From JAFGMQ01 sp036733345 (GTDB taxonomy: Bacteria > Desulfobacterota > DSM-4660 > Desulfatiglandales > Desulfatiglandaceae): a stretch of 64,000 nucleotides of DNA. The translations under genes and the position numbers were made by a program. Within the stretch, counting starts at the first letter, position 1. Every line of letters starts with the position of its first letter. The stretch is from positions 1 to 64,000 of the forward strand of contig DAINAR010000011.1 in NCBI GenBank assembly GCA_036733345.1. The letters are read 5' to 3'. The notes below the pieces were generated by a model that did not search any database, was not told the DNA's origin, and saw nothing but the letters and a program-made list of their open reading frames with translations. Shown here one piece after another: positions 9,037 through 17,062 of the stretch.

Positions 9037-9141
9037 AATTTATTAAATCCTAAAATTTTTCTCTACCCATTGTCAATACAAATTTACGTGCTTGGTTAAT
9101 TGATAATAGTATAGCATTATTATGATAGAGTTATTTTCCGC

Positions 9142-9169
9142 TTGACAATGGTAGTGTTTATGCTAAACT
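9142..9169 (+). promoter_or_regulatory. Sigma-70-type promoter of the membrane Fe-S gene
   Basis: TTGACA (9142-9147), 16-base spacer, TAAACT (9164-9169). The AOR operon promoter has the same architecture (TTGACA-N16-TAAAAT), and the operator begins 40-41 bases after the first T of the -35 box in both. Confidence 0.65.
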
Positions 9170-9182
9170 GCCGAAATATACT

Positions 9183-9198
9183 GTTCATAATAACGAAC
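9183..9198. promoter_or_regulatory. IclR operator downstream of the 9142 promoter
   Basis: GTTCATAATAACGAAC, a near-perfect palindrome placed just after the predicted transcription start, as expected for a repressor site. Confidence 0.7.
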
Positions 9199-9271
9199 TG
9201 GTCGCTTTTTTCTGAAAACCTAATCTTAGAAAAAGCATTCTAACTTATTTTATTTGTGGGGAAGACTCGAG

Positions 9272-10294
9272 ATGGATTTTTACACATTTGTAGAAGAGCC
9301 TTTACTATGGGCTGTTTTTATAATTCTGGCAGTTGCCATTTTCTGCAGACTATCATTTTTCTTCTATTCCATCATAAAAAGCGCCAGACATAAAGATTCT
9401 CAATTTGGATATATCGCCACCATATCAGTACGATCCCTTGCACCTTATCACAAGGGAACCCTGAAAATGCCTTTATACGCTGCACTTCGCTACATATTTC
9501 ATGTATGTCTCGTTGTTGTACCAATATGGTTAAGCGGACATATAAGCCTTTGGGAGGATTCCAGACTCGAAATTTCGTGGACCGAAATACCTGACGAATT
9601 GGCAGACTGGATGACCATTGTACTAATAGGCCTTGCCATATGGTTTATCATTAGACGTTTTCTTTTCAAAGAAATTCGAGCAAAATCTTCAGCAAGAGAC
9701 TATACCATCATACTAATCACTGCCTTGCCTTTTTTGACCGGATACTTCCTGACACACGGCACTATAGATTCAATACCTTTTTTTGGTGAAAATATTACGT
9801 TAATTCATATGTTAACCGGTGAGGCAATGATACTTATGGCTGCGTTTCTCTTTTGCAGAACTCGCATGAATACAGAAAAATGTGTGGGCTGCGCCTCATG
9901 TGAAATACAATGCCCAACTGGAACACTTGAAACAAAGGACGATATTACATTAAAACAGCGCATTTTTACATATTCCCATTACCAGTGTATTTGTTGTGGC
10001 GAATGTGTGAAAACATGCCCGGAAGATGCGGCAGAATTGAGACATGAGGTGAGTATCAGAAGATTTTTTCAGACAGGGAAAAAGCAGGAAATTAGGGCAG
10101 TAGATCTCAAGGCATGTGAAAGATGCGGTGCCCTCTTTGCCCCTGTGCCTCAGATGGAGAAAGTTGGCAAGACATTTGAGAATGACTATTTACGTTTTTG
10201 CCCTATTTGCAGAAAAGCAAACATTGGCGACTATATTAAAACTCTATCGCCCTGGCATAACAAATCTAAATCATCAAATAAACAGGCTGCTTAA
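9272..10294 (+). CDS. Membrane cytochrome b-like/4Fe-4S ferredoxin fusion (NarI/DsrM/HdrE-HdrC-like)
   Basis: 340 residues from the ATG at 9272; a TTG six codons earlier (9254) is less likely. Five hydrophobic helices span roughly residues 10-200 and contain spaced His (FHVCLVVVPIW, LTHG, LIHMLTG) compatible with haem b ligation as in the nitrate reductase gamma/DsrM/HdrE family. Two ferredoxin motifs follow, CVGCASCEIQCP (about 206-217) and CICCGECVKTCP (about 247-258), then a CERCG...CPICR zinc-ribbon-like or rubredoxin-like knuckle near the C-terminus. It probably exchanges electrons between menaquinone and a cytoplasmic Fe-S partner. An operator shared with the AOR operon suggests that partner is the AOR polyferredoxin. 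That link is inference. Confidence 0.8.
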   Translation: MDFYTFVEEPLLWAVFIILAVAIFCRLSFFFYSIIKSARHKDSQFGYIATISVRSLAPYHKGTLKMPLYAALRYIFHVCLVVVPIWLSGHISLWEDSRLEISWTEIPDELADWMTIVLIGLAIWFIIRRFLFKEIRAKSSARDYTIILITALPFLTGYFLTHGTIDSIPFFGENITLIHMLTGEAMILMAAFLFCRTRMNTEKCVGCASCEIQCPTGTLETKDDITLKQRIFTYSHYQCICCGECVKTCPEDAAELRHEVSIRRFFQTGKKQEIRAVDLKACERCGALFAPVPQMEKVGKTFENDYLRFCPICRKANIGDYIKTLSPWHNKSKSSNKQAA

Positions 10295-10391
10295 TTAAAT
10301 TACAATTAGCAATAGACACATTTTTGCAGTTATAGGCCAGATGTTAGGACATATAACTTCATGTTCAGCGTTCAGACTTCTACTCATACCA

Positions 10392-11540
10392 TTAGATCTC
10401 TTTTAAAGCCTGAAACACTTCATTCGCATGCTGTTCCAGATGTTCAGCAATAACTTCCGAGTCAACAGGATCAATATATCTGTAACTGTTCAACTGTGAG
10501 TTAAGCATAGTATTTATCTCGTTGAGCTCCATTCCCTTGAGCACATGCCTCACCATATCTCTCGAATAAGGAGGACACATACCTTTTGACTCCTGAACTC
10601 TTAGGCCTTCAAGAAGGCCCTCAACAACAGGTAGAGGCGTTATGGAATCAGCCCACACGGGCTTTCCCATACCCTCATCTTTGTCAATACGCATCTTGAA
10701 CGTAATGCTAAGAAAAAAAAGCACAAGGGCCTTTAATGGATCAATGAATTCTCTTTCATCAGAAAGCACAAGAGGACCATATCCTCTTACAGTAATTAGC
10801 CTGACATCCGCTTTATTTTCCTCGAACTTTGCAACAAAATCACCAGCTCCGTTGTGCCAGGGAAAGATTTGTTCATATGTCTGAACATTATAATATAAAG
10901 TCAAGATCTTGCTGGCATGTTTTATAACGCCATAAGCCTGTTTATCAGTTGCAAACCTGTACCCGCTTTGTAAATCCCATATAACTATTCGTTCTCCTCC
11001 GTCGTCATCCTTCTTTACATGCCATTCATGATAGTCTTCAAACCATTCGAACAAGGAAATCACAACTGTGTCATTTATTCCTCCTCTCTCTACCCCTATC
11101 ACACCCTTAAGATACATATCAGGAATGTAATTAATATCCTGATTTAGCACCTGATTAAGCTTCTCAATTGTCTCATATTCTAAAGCCATCTGGGCCTTAG
11201 CTTCGGATGTAAGGGCCATGCTGGTGCCTAATTTTATATTATCTCCACCGCCAAAGATCTCAACACTCCCTATCTGATATAATGTTCCATATTTTTCATA
11301 ACGTATAATAATCCTTTCAATATCACTTATTTCCAAATCCCTGCGCCATAACCTGCCAAGTATTCTGATTATTGAGGCACCGCTCTTTTGAAGAATGAAA
11401 TTTTTTATAGCAGCAAAATAGTCTTCCAGCAGCATAAATGGATGAGGTTGAAATGGATTTAGAAGGAAAGGACGTTCAAGCATCTCCTTATTTAAAAGGA
11501 CATCACCCTGAGCAGATGCAAACGAATATGTTATTTCCAT
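10392..11540 (-). CDS. Hypothetical protein with a faint kinase-like segment
   Basis: 382 residues, soluble, no signal peptide. I do not recognise a named family. The middle (about 190-260) reads IWDLQSGYRFATDKQAYGVI and then FPWHNGAGDFVAK, which loosely recalls the His-x-Asp catalytic loop and metal site of aminoglycoside phosphotransferase/choline kinase folds, but the catalytic Asp pattern is not canonical. It lies 56 bases downstream of the radical-SAM-like gene on the same strand, so the two form a probable operon divergent from the AOR operon. A role as accessory or maturation protein to that gene is plausible but unproven. Confidence 0.55.
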   Translation of the reverse strand: MEITYSFASAQGDVLLNKEMLERPFLLNPFQPHPFMLLEDYFAAIKNFILQKSGASIIRILGRLWRRDLEISDIERIIIRYEKYGTLYQIGSVEIFGGGDNIKLGTSMALTSEAKAQMALEYETIEKLNQVLNQDINYIPDMYLKGVIGVERGGINDTVVISLFEWFEDYHEWHVKKDDDGGERIVIWDLQSGYRFATDKQAYGVIKHASKILTLYYNVQTYEQIFPWHNGAGDFVAKFEENKADVRLITVRGYGPLVLSDEREFIDPLKALVLFFLSITFKMRIDKDEGMGKPVWADSITPLPVVEGLLEGLRVQESKGMCPPYSRDMVRHVLKGMELNEINTMLNSQLNSYRYIDPVDSEVIAEHLEQHANEVFQALKEI

Positions 11541-11596
11541 AATATATAGTACCTCCAGAATAATTCTATATTGTATTTTGAAATACTGCTGTGTTA

Positions 11597-13057
11597 TTAA
11601 TGCCTGTAATTACCTTCTTTCATCCCTTGATCCAAAATGAACCTGTCACCCATTTGCCACCATCCTATCACTGAATCAAACCTTTTGTATTTGACATCTT
11701 CCCGAACCTCAATTTCTCTGATTACGTTCCCCAGGGCTGAAGCATGATGTATTATCAGGGGTACACTGTGTGGCGGAAGAATATCGTAGACAAGGTCATA
11801 CCTAGATATTACCTTATTAATGCCTGCCATTATCTCATCACTATCCCATGGAGTCGGATGAATAAACCCGTGAACAGCTCCATCGCTTTTTGAATAGCCA
11901 AATTGAAAAGGAAATTCTTTCTTCAGCCTCCTCATTAACTGTATGGCCTTGATATTGGTTTCAAGGTCTGTTCCTTTGTTGAGATTTTTTAGAATCAGGT
12001 CATTAAAAGATTCGAAGCCAACTGATGTCAATATAATGACCAAACGCATCTGTCTGGCCTTTTTCAGTGATATCCTGAGATATTTCTCAGATGATACTAA
12101 CCAGTCTGCCCTTAGAATTAAATTAATCTGTGACAACGCTATTTCCTGTTCAATCGTTGCATCTAAAAGTGCCGGAAGACCAGGAAGCGGATTTTCATTT
12201 ATCAATTCAAATGGAATCTTTCTTCCATCGAGCATCTCCGGAAGTTTCTTTATCTGATCTATTACGGTATCAATTTTTAGCACTCCATGAAAGCCTTTAT
12301 CAACAGCCACATCGCAAAAGCTACAACCTCTTGAGTAAATATTTACCTTAAGTCCCCTGCCATTGTCTAAGAAGACAGGGTAGTCTATCTCCAACTCCAG
12401 CTCATGTGATGCATAGGGACAACCAATTTGCTGCAAAACCTGACCAGTAGTGATTTCCATCTTGACAAGTGACCCTTCACGTAGACGATATATGTTGTCC
12501 CACTGTATTGTATTAAGGAATTTCTCATCCCATGGCTTTTTGGGATTTTTAATTATCTCTCCATTTTTTCCCCTGTAAATTAAGCCTGAGGTCTCATACA
12601 TTTGCTCGGTGTTTATATTATTCAAAAGACTGATTGCCTGCTCAGCCGGGCCATGAAGTGCAAGGGAGAAATGAGTGGAAAGCCCCTTAAATCGATGTTC
12701 ATAGTTAAAATGGTCTTTTTCACCTATGAAGTCCACATCAGCCTGAGGACCTGCCAGGATGGTGAACCATCCCTCCTCTGTAAGATCCTTTGCAAATGAG
12801 AATAAATCTTCTCTACCATTTAAGCATGAAAAACCTACTACTCGATCATCATTTGATAAAACTTCATTGATTGCTCCCTTTAAAACAGACTTGTCGTCTT
12901 CCCTTGTTACTGCAATTACAATACATTCATATTGGGTGTTTTCTTCAATAATTGTCGCCGACATCTGTGGTCCCAGTAGACCATAGGATTCACCATCCAC
13001 ATAAGCGGATATAATGACCATCTTTTTTCGATTTACAGGAGAACTGATTGAAGTCAT
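11597..13057 (-). CDS. B12-binding/radical-SAM-like protein with degenerate cluster motif
   Basis: 486 residues with the domain order of B12-binding radical SAM enzymes: an N-terminal Rossmann-like region (about 12-130, ISAYVDGESYGLLGPQMSA) and a radical-SAM-like barrel beginning near residue 235. At the position where SRGCxxxCxxC is expected it reads YSRGCSFCDVAV, so only a CxxC remains; the spacing of one Cys has been lost. The downstream barrel features (LILRADWLVS, VIILTSVGFES) are retained. It may bind a different metal, or have lost SAM chemistry. Its promoter must lie in the 818-base region shared with the AOR operon. The partner gene is 10392-11540. Confidence 0.6.
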   Translation of the reverse strand: MTSISSPVNRKKMVIISAYVDGESYGLLGPQMSATIIEENTQYECIVIAVTREDDKSVLKGAINEVLSNDDRVVGFSCLNGREDLFSFAKDLTEEGWFTILAGPQADVDFIGEKDHFNYEHRFKGLSTHFSLALHGPAEQAISLLNNINTEQMYETSGLIYRGKNGEIIKNPKKPWDEKFLNTIQWDNIYRLREGSLVKMEITTGQVLQQIGCPYASHELELEIDYPVFLDNGRGLKVNIYSRGCSFCDVAVDKGFHGVLKIDTVIDQIKKLPEMLDGRKIPFELINENPLPGLPALLDATIEQEIALSQINLILRADWLVSSEKYLRISLKKARQMRLVIILTSVGFESFNDLILKNLNKGTDLETNIKAIQLMRRLKKEFPFQFGYSKSDGAVHGFIHPTPWDSDEIMAGINKVISRYDLVYDILPPHSVPLIIHHASALGNVIREIEVREDVKYKRFDSVIGWWQMGDRFILDQGMKEGNYRH

Positions 13058-13532
13058 ATTTTTTTCTCTAATTTAAGGATATGCAATTTGTGCCAATTAT
13101 GAATGAAAAATAAACTTCGATACTAATTTTGTTTTTATATATACTTAAATAGATTTCATATTGCATGGCTTATGTAAAGCCATTTTTCGTATCCCTTTCT
13201 TGTCTCTATTTGAATTTGAGAGGATCTTTAAAAGATATCCAGAATGAATAGACACTCTGCTCATAATTTTATTGACTAAAAGGTTTATAAAATCAATATG
13301 AAGCTAACAATTCATTCTACTGAAAAGCCATACCTCACCGAAATTTGAATAGAACATTTATTTAATCTTCAGTTAAACTTCAATTATTTTCCATTCTTAT
13401 ATTTTGAAAAATATAAGACAAATCACATTACCCTTCAACTATCCTCCTTACATTACAAGATAATTTTCATGTATTACATTCAACAGATTATGCATTTCTA
13501 AAATGCCATAAAAAACAGAAAGAATATTTTTC

Positions 13533-13560
13533 TTGACAAATAAATGAAATAGTCTAAAAT
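13533..13560 (+). promoter_or_regulatory. Sigma-70-type promoter of the AOR operon
   Basis: TTGACA (13533-13538), 16-base spacer, TAAAAT (13555-13560). Transcription would begin near 13567, about 308 bases ahead of the first start codon, giving an unusually long leader. Confidence 0.7.
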
Positions 13561-13572
13561 TTTAAAAATGGA

Positions 13573-13588
13573 GTTCACGGTAGTGAAC
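13573..13588. promoter_or_regulatory. IclR operator 1 of the AOR operon
   Basis: GTTCACGGTAGTGAAC, arms GTTCAC/GTGAAC perfect, just downstream of the predicted start point. Confidence 0.7.
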
Positions 13589-13655
13589 AGCTTGCCTGTC
13601 ATATAGAGCTTGCGTGCCTATGTGTTGTGGGTAGTGAGTTATTAAGCTTACTTTA

Positions 13656-13671
13656 GTTCATAATAATGAAC
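13656..13671. promoter_or_regulatory. IclR operator 2 of the AOR operon
   Basis: GTTCATAATAATGAAC, a perfect 6-base-arm palindrome 83 bases after operator 1. Confidence 0.7.
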
Positions 13672-13729
13672 CGGCTAAGCCTTTTTGGCTCGGGGAAGTG
13701 TAAGTTATACAGTTTATGCAGCCCTCCTT

Positions 13730-13745
13730 GTTCGTCATAATGAAC
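13730..13745. promoter_or_regulatory. IclR operator 3 of the AOR operon
   Basis: GTTCGTCATAATGAAC, 74 bases after operator 2. Spacings of 83 and 74 bases (about 8 and 7 helical turns) would allow cooperative binding or looping. Confidence 0.65.
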
Positions 13746-13874
13746 GCTGTTTATATAGCATCTAATAAAGGTTGGGCTAAATTACTGTTTTGCCTTACCG
13801 CACTTACCCCACTATCCAATGAAGGCCGAGAGCATAAAATTTTTCTCTTATAATAGAATAGAAAGGAGAATGTT

Positions 13875-14195
13875 ATGGAACAAGAAAAAGTAGGATCAAC
13901 TATCGAATCTTTGCGAGCTACAAGGACTTATGGCAAATTCAGATGCCATAACCCGACATGCATGGAAAGACTCGAGCCCAAAAAGGGCCAGAAGACAATC
14001 AAATGCCCTACATGCGGCATGGAATTCCGGGTTGCATGGGTAAAAGATGGCTTTCCAAGAATCCGAGGCCCGGTTTGGGAAGTGAATAGGAAAGTCGCTG
14101 AAGAAGCATTCGAAAGAAAGATGAAGGCCAAAGAAGTTATGGAAAAAGAAGCACTAAAAGATAATAAAGGTAAAGATAATAAGGAGGGAAAGTAA
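13875..14195 (+). CDS. Small zinc-ribbon protein of the AOR operon
   Basis: 106 residues. A zinc ribbon is formed by CHNPTC (about residues 24-29) and CPTCGMEF (about 44-51). The C-terminal third is a highly charged Lys/Glu helix. AAAGGAG precedes the ATG with good spacing. It ends one base before the AOR start, so it is certainly cotranscribed. The function is unknown. A role as chaperone or assembly factor for the tungsten enzyme, or as an RNA/DNA-binding regulator acting on the operon leader, would fit its position. I know of no characterised homologue. Confidence 0.75.
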   Translation: MEQEKVGSTIESLRATRTYGKFRCHNPTCMERLEPKKGQKTIKCPTCGMEFRVAWVKDGFPRIRGPVWEVNRKVAEEAFERKMKAKEVMEKEALKDNKGKDNKEGK

Positions 14196-14196
14196 T

Positions 14197-16137
14197 ATGA
14201 CTTTAAAAAGAAAGATTGCTTATATAGATCTCTCCACGGGTGATATTGAAACCAAGGTTATTCCTCTTGATATCAGGAAAAAATTCATCGGAGGCAGAGG
14301 GTTAGATGCTTATCTGCTCTATAATCACACCAAAAAGGGTTGTGATCCGATTGGTCCGGATAATACACTCATGGTGAGCGGCGGTTTTCTTTGTGCAACC
14401 TGTGCATCCGCAACAGCCCGAACGCACGTGATGGCAAAATCACCTTTGACAGGACTTTTGGGCAGCTGCAATATGGGCGGTTTTTTCGCACCTGAGATGG
14501 CCTGGGCCGGTTTTAATCACCTTGTCATCAAAGGTAAGGCCAAGCACCCCGTATATTTATATATTCACAATGGTGAAATTGAAATCCGCGATGCACGGGA
14601 TATTTGGGGTAAAAGCGTTACAGATTCCCAGTGGGCCATAAGGGACGATCTCGGAGATCAGGAAGTAAAAAGTATGGTTTGCGGACCTGCTGGTGAAAAC
14701 CTCGTTGCCTTCGCCAATGTCATGACCGGTATAAAGAATGCCGGCGGTCGTACTGGAATGGGATGCGTCATGGGTTCCAAGAATTTGAAGGCGGTTGCTG
14801 CCAGGGGTACTATGGATATAGATATAGCACATCCGGAAGAAGCACTTGAGTTCAACAAAAAATTCATTGAACATATCACAAGTGCAAAGGTCAACCAGAC
14901 CCAGGGAGCACTTGGAACTCCATTTATCTGGGGTGCCACCAACTCCTGGGGCGGTATACGGTGCAGAAACTTCCAGTACAATCAATGTGAGTATGCCGAT
15001 GATATGGAGCCGGAACGCATTGATGAAATTTGTGAAGAGACAATGGGGCCATACCATATGACAGGGTGCTTCGCATGTCAGGTTCACTGCCGCGCCCAGT
15101 ATAAGATCCCATCCGGCCCTTATGCAGGTCGATATGAAGAAGGTCCGGAATATACCTCCCAGGGGGCATTCGGCGGTGAGACAGATACTCCCAGAGCCCT
15201 GACCGTTCTTGTCGGCAATCATCTTGTTGATCAGTACGGTATGGATAATCTGGAGACAGGAAGTATTATATCCTGGGCCATGGAACTATATGAACTCGGC
15301 ATTATAGACAAAAAGCAGACAGACGGTCTTGATTTAAGCTGGGGCAACGATGATTCTGTTATAGAAATGATAGATCGTATATGCTATCGCAAGGGATGGC
15401 TTGGTGATACCCTTGCAAAGGGAGGCGTACAGGCTTCCAAGGTAATAGGAAAGAACTCCTTTGATTACCTTATTCAGGTCAAAGGCATGAGCAACCTCCA
15501 CTCGGATGAAAGAGGGACTCCAGGCCTTGCTCTTAATATCGCTCTCTCATCAAGGGGTTCTGATCATCTTAGGAGCCGTCCGGCTATCGACCTCTATCAT
15601 CTGCCCGAAGATGTTCTGAGGAAAATTTACGGCACCCCTGTTCCTTATGACGGACCTTTAAGTTCCGAGCATACTGAATACGTTGGTAAGCCATGGCAGG
15701 TATTCTGGCAGGAAAACTGCTATATGGCTGTTGACTGTCTGGGAATTTGCAAATACCACACCACATTCCTTGGCGCCACCCTGCCCAACTTCGAGGACTG
15801 GCCCAAGGTACTTTATTACAATACCGGTATTGAAATGACTCCAAAGGATATATGGGATGTGGCCGAGCGATGCAATAACATGGAGAGACTCTTTAACCTG
15901 CGCGAAGGACTGACGAGGGATGATCCTGAAAAGGGAGACGTGCTCAATCATCGTTACCATGACGAACCTACAAGACGTGGTGCTCCGGAAGTTGTCGGAA
16001 GGGTGATAGAAAAGGACAAATTCCTCCAAATGCGTGCAGAAGTTTATCAGCACAAGGGTTGGGATGAAAACGGTATTCCCACACCCGAGACCCTGAAGAG
16101 ACTCGGCATCGATAAAGAGCCGTCCCATATGCTGTAA
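14197..16137 (+). CDS. Tungsten-type aldehyde ferredoxin oxidoreductase, AorB/BamB-like
   Basis: 646 residues, full length for the AOR family. Domain 1 contains the pterin-binding IGGRGLDAYLLY and AKSPLTGLLGSCNMGG. The [4Fe-4S] ligands are GCFACQVHC (about 291-299) and the distal Cys of DCLGICKYH (about 512-520). The length and the downstream polyferredoxin match AorAB of Aromatoleum and BamBC of class II benzoyl-CoA reductase more than homodimeric archaeal AOR. The enzyme may oxidise an aldehyde, reduce a carboxylic acid or act on an aryl-CoA; other Bam subunits are absent here. Operator sites in its leader, adjacent MoaD/MoeB genes and the zinc-ribbon gene make a self-contained module. Confidence 0.9.
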   Translation: MTLKRKIAYIDLSTGDIETKVIPLDIRKKFIGGRGLDAYLLYNHTKKGCDPIGPDNTLMVSGGFLCATCASATARTHVMAKSPLTGLLGSCNMGGFFAPEMAWAGFNHLVIKGKAKHPVYLYIHNGEIEIRDARDIWGKSVTDSQWAIRDDLGDQEVKSMVCGPAGENLVAFANVMTGIKNAGGRTGMGCVMGSKNLKAVAARGTMDIDIAHPEEALEFNKKFIEHITSAKVNQTQGALGTPFIWGATNSWGGIRCRNFQYNQCEYADDMEPERIDEICEETMGPYHMTGCFACQVHCRAQYKIPSGPYAGRYEEGPEYTSQGAFGGETDTPRALTVLVGNHLVDQYGMDNLETGSIISWAMELYELGIIDKKQTDGLDLSWGNDDSVIEMIDRICYRKGWLGDTLAKGGVQASKVIGKNSFDYLIQVKGMSNLHSDERGTPGLALNIALSSRGSDHLRSRPAIDLYHLPEDVLRKIYGTPVPYDGPLSSEHTEYVGKPWQVFWQENCYMAVDCLGICKYHTTFLGATLPNFEDWPKVLYYNTGIEMTPKDIWDVAERCNNMERLFNLREGLTRDDPEKGDVLNHRYHDEPTRRGAPEVVGRVIEKDKFLQMRAEVYQHKGWDENGIPTPETLKRLGIDKEPSHML

Positions 16138-16159
16138 TTTGAAATGAGAGGAGAAAAAA

Positions 16160-16657
16160 ATGTCTAAATTTTTACAGATAAACTATCAGAAATGTACCGG
16201 TTGCCGGCTCTGTGAACTCGTATGCGCCGTGTTCCATGACGGCAAATCCAATCCGGCCAGAAGCCGCGTTAAAGTCATGAAATGGGAGTCCGAGGGTCTC
16301 TATATCCCGATGTCCTGTAATCATTGTCAGGATGCCCCCTGCATGAATGTCTGTCCGGTTAAAGCCATTTACCGGGACGAAGAACTTGGTGCTGTCACAG
16401 TAGACTACGATATCTGCATCGGCTGCAGATCCTGTGTGGCAGTTTGCCCATTCGGGGCCATGTCCTACAACATTATCGACAACCAGGTATTCAAGTGCGA
16501 TTTCTGTGGTGGTGATCCCCAGTGTGTTCGCTTCTGCGATATGAAGGCTATTGACTATGTAGAAGCCACAGATGTAAGCATCGATAAAAAGAGGGAGGCT
16601 GCGGCAAAATTGTCCAAGGCGACTAAGGAGGCGGCAACTCTTTTTGCAGAAATGTAA
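16160..16657 (+). CDS. Poly-[4Fe-4S] ferredoxin subunit, AorA/BamC-like
   Basis: 165 residues with four cluster motifs in order: CTGCRLCELVC (about 12-22), CNHCQDAPCMNVCP (about 54-67), CIGCRSCVAVCP (about 89-100) and CDFCGGDPQCVRFC (about 114-127). This is the pattern of the DMSO reductase electron-transfer subunit family used by AorA and BamC. It passes electrons between the tungsten subunit and an external carrier, possibly the membrane Fe-S protein at 9272. It lies 22 bases downstream of the AOR gene with an AGAGGAG ribosome-binding site. The operon ends in a perfect palindromic terminator. Confidence 0.9.
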   Translation: MSKFLQINYQKCTGCRLCELVCAVFHDGKSNPARSRVKVMKWESEGLYIPMSCNHCQDAPCMNVCPVKAIYRDEELGAVTVDYDICIGCRSCVAVCPFGAMSYNIIDNQVFKCDFCGGDPQCVRFCDMKAIDYVEATDVSIDKKREAAAKLSKATKEAATLFAEM

Positions 16658-16698
16658 ACTTTGATAAATTGCCTGTTCGGAATTTATTAGCAAATTAA

Positions 16699-16734
16699 AA
16701 AAGAGGGATTCGGTTTAAACCGAATCCCTCTTTT
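16699..16734. terminator. Bidirectional terminator between AOR operon and MoaD/MoeB genes
   Basis: A perfect 36-base palindrome with arms AAAAGAGGGATTCGGTTT (16699-16716) and its exact complement (16717-16734). The A/T ends give a U-run in both directions, serving the two convergent operons. Confidence 0.9.
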
Positions 16735-16786
16735 CATTATGTTTATTATAACAGCATCTTCAAACAGATTAATTTTAAATTGAATT

Positions 16787-17059
16787 CTATCCTCCTGAAA
16801 GCAAACGCGTAATATAAATATCGTCACCATCTTTCACCCCTTTTTCAAGCTCTTTAGGATAGGCGCTTTCACCATTCACATAGATCTCGAACAGATGATT
16901 CAAGTTACCCTTTTTATCAAAGATATGTTTTCCAAATTCAGGGTATTTCCCGGCAATATTCTTGAGGCATGCTCCTACCGTATTACCTTCACCCTCTATT
17001 ATGCGTTCACCATTGGTATATTGAACATGGGATTGATGTAAATGAACTTTTACACCCAA
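16787..17059 (-). CDS. MoaD/ThiS-family sulfur carrier protein
   Basis: 90 residues ending in LLSGG, the ubiquitin-like C-terminal Gly-Gly that is adenylated and thiocarboxylated. It has a beta-grasp length and pattern; the VGACLKNIAGKYPEF helix is typical of MoaD. It delivers sulfur for the dithiolene of molybdopterin. It lies three bases downstream of the MoeB-like gene and converges on the AOR operon, the arrangement seen in aorD/aorE of Aromatoleum, so it is likely dedicated to the tungsten cofactor. A ThiS role for thiamine is less likely because no thiG is nearby. Confidence 0.88.
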   Translation of the reverse strand: MGVKVHLHQSHVQYTNGERIIEGEGNTVGACLKNIAGKYPEFGKHIFDKKGNLNHLFEIYVNGESAYPKELEKGVKDGDDIYITRLLSGG

Positions 17060-17062
17060 AGT

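Larger units (their letters stand above)
13589..13874 (+). promoter_or_regulatory. Long structured leader of the AOR operon
   Basis: A leader of nearly 300 bases with imperfectly repeated blocks: GTGGGTAGTGAGTTAT (13627-13642) resembles GGGGAAGTGTAAGTTAT (13692-13708). The segment CTTACCGCACTTACCCC (13794-13810) can pair with either block, so two structures exclude each other. Nested pairs ACAGT/ACTGT and AGCCC/GGGCT enclose the third operator. It could be a riboswitch, an attenuator or simply repeated operators. I do not recognise it as a known Moco/Tuco class. Confidence 0.4.

Noticed and set aside
14557..15222. Long antisense frame opposite the AOR gene
   Set aside because: It mirrors a strongly coding, conserved gene and has no ribosome-binding site or protein-like pattern.
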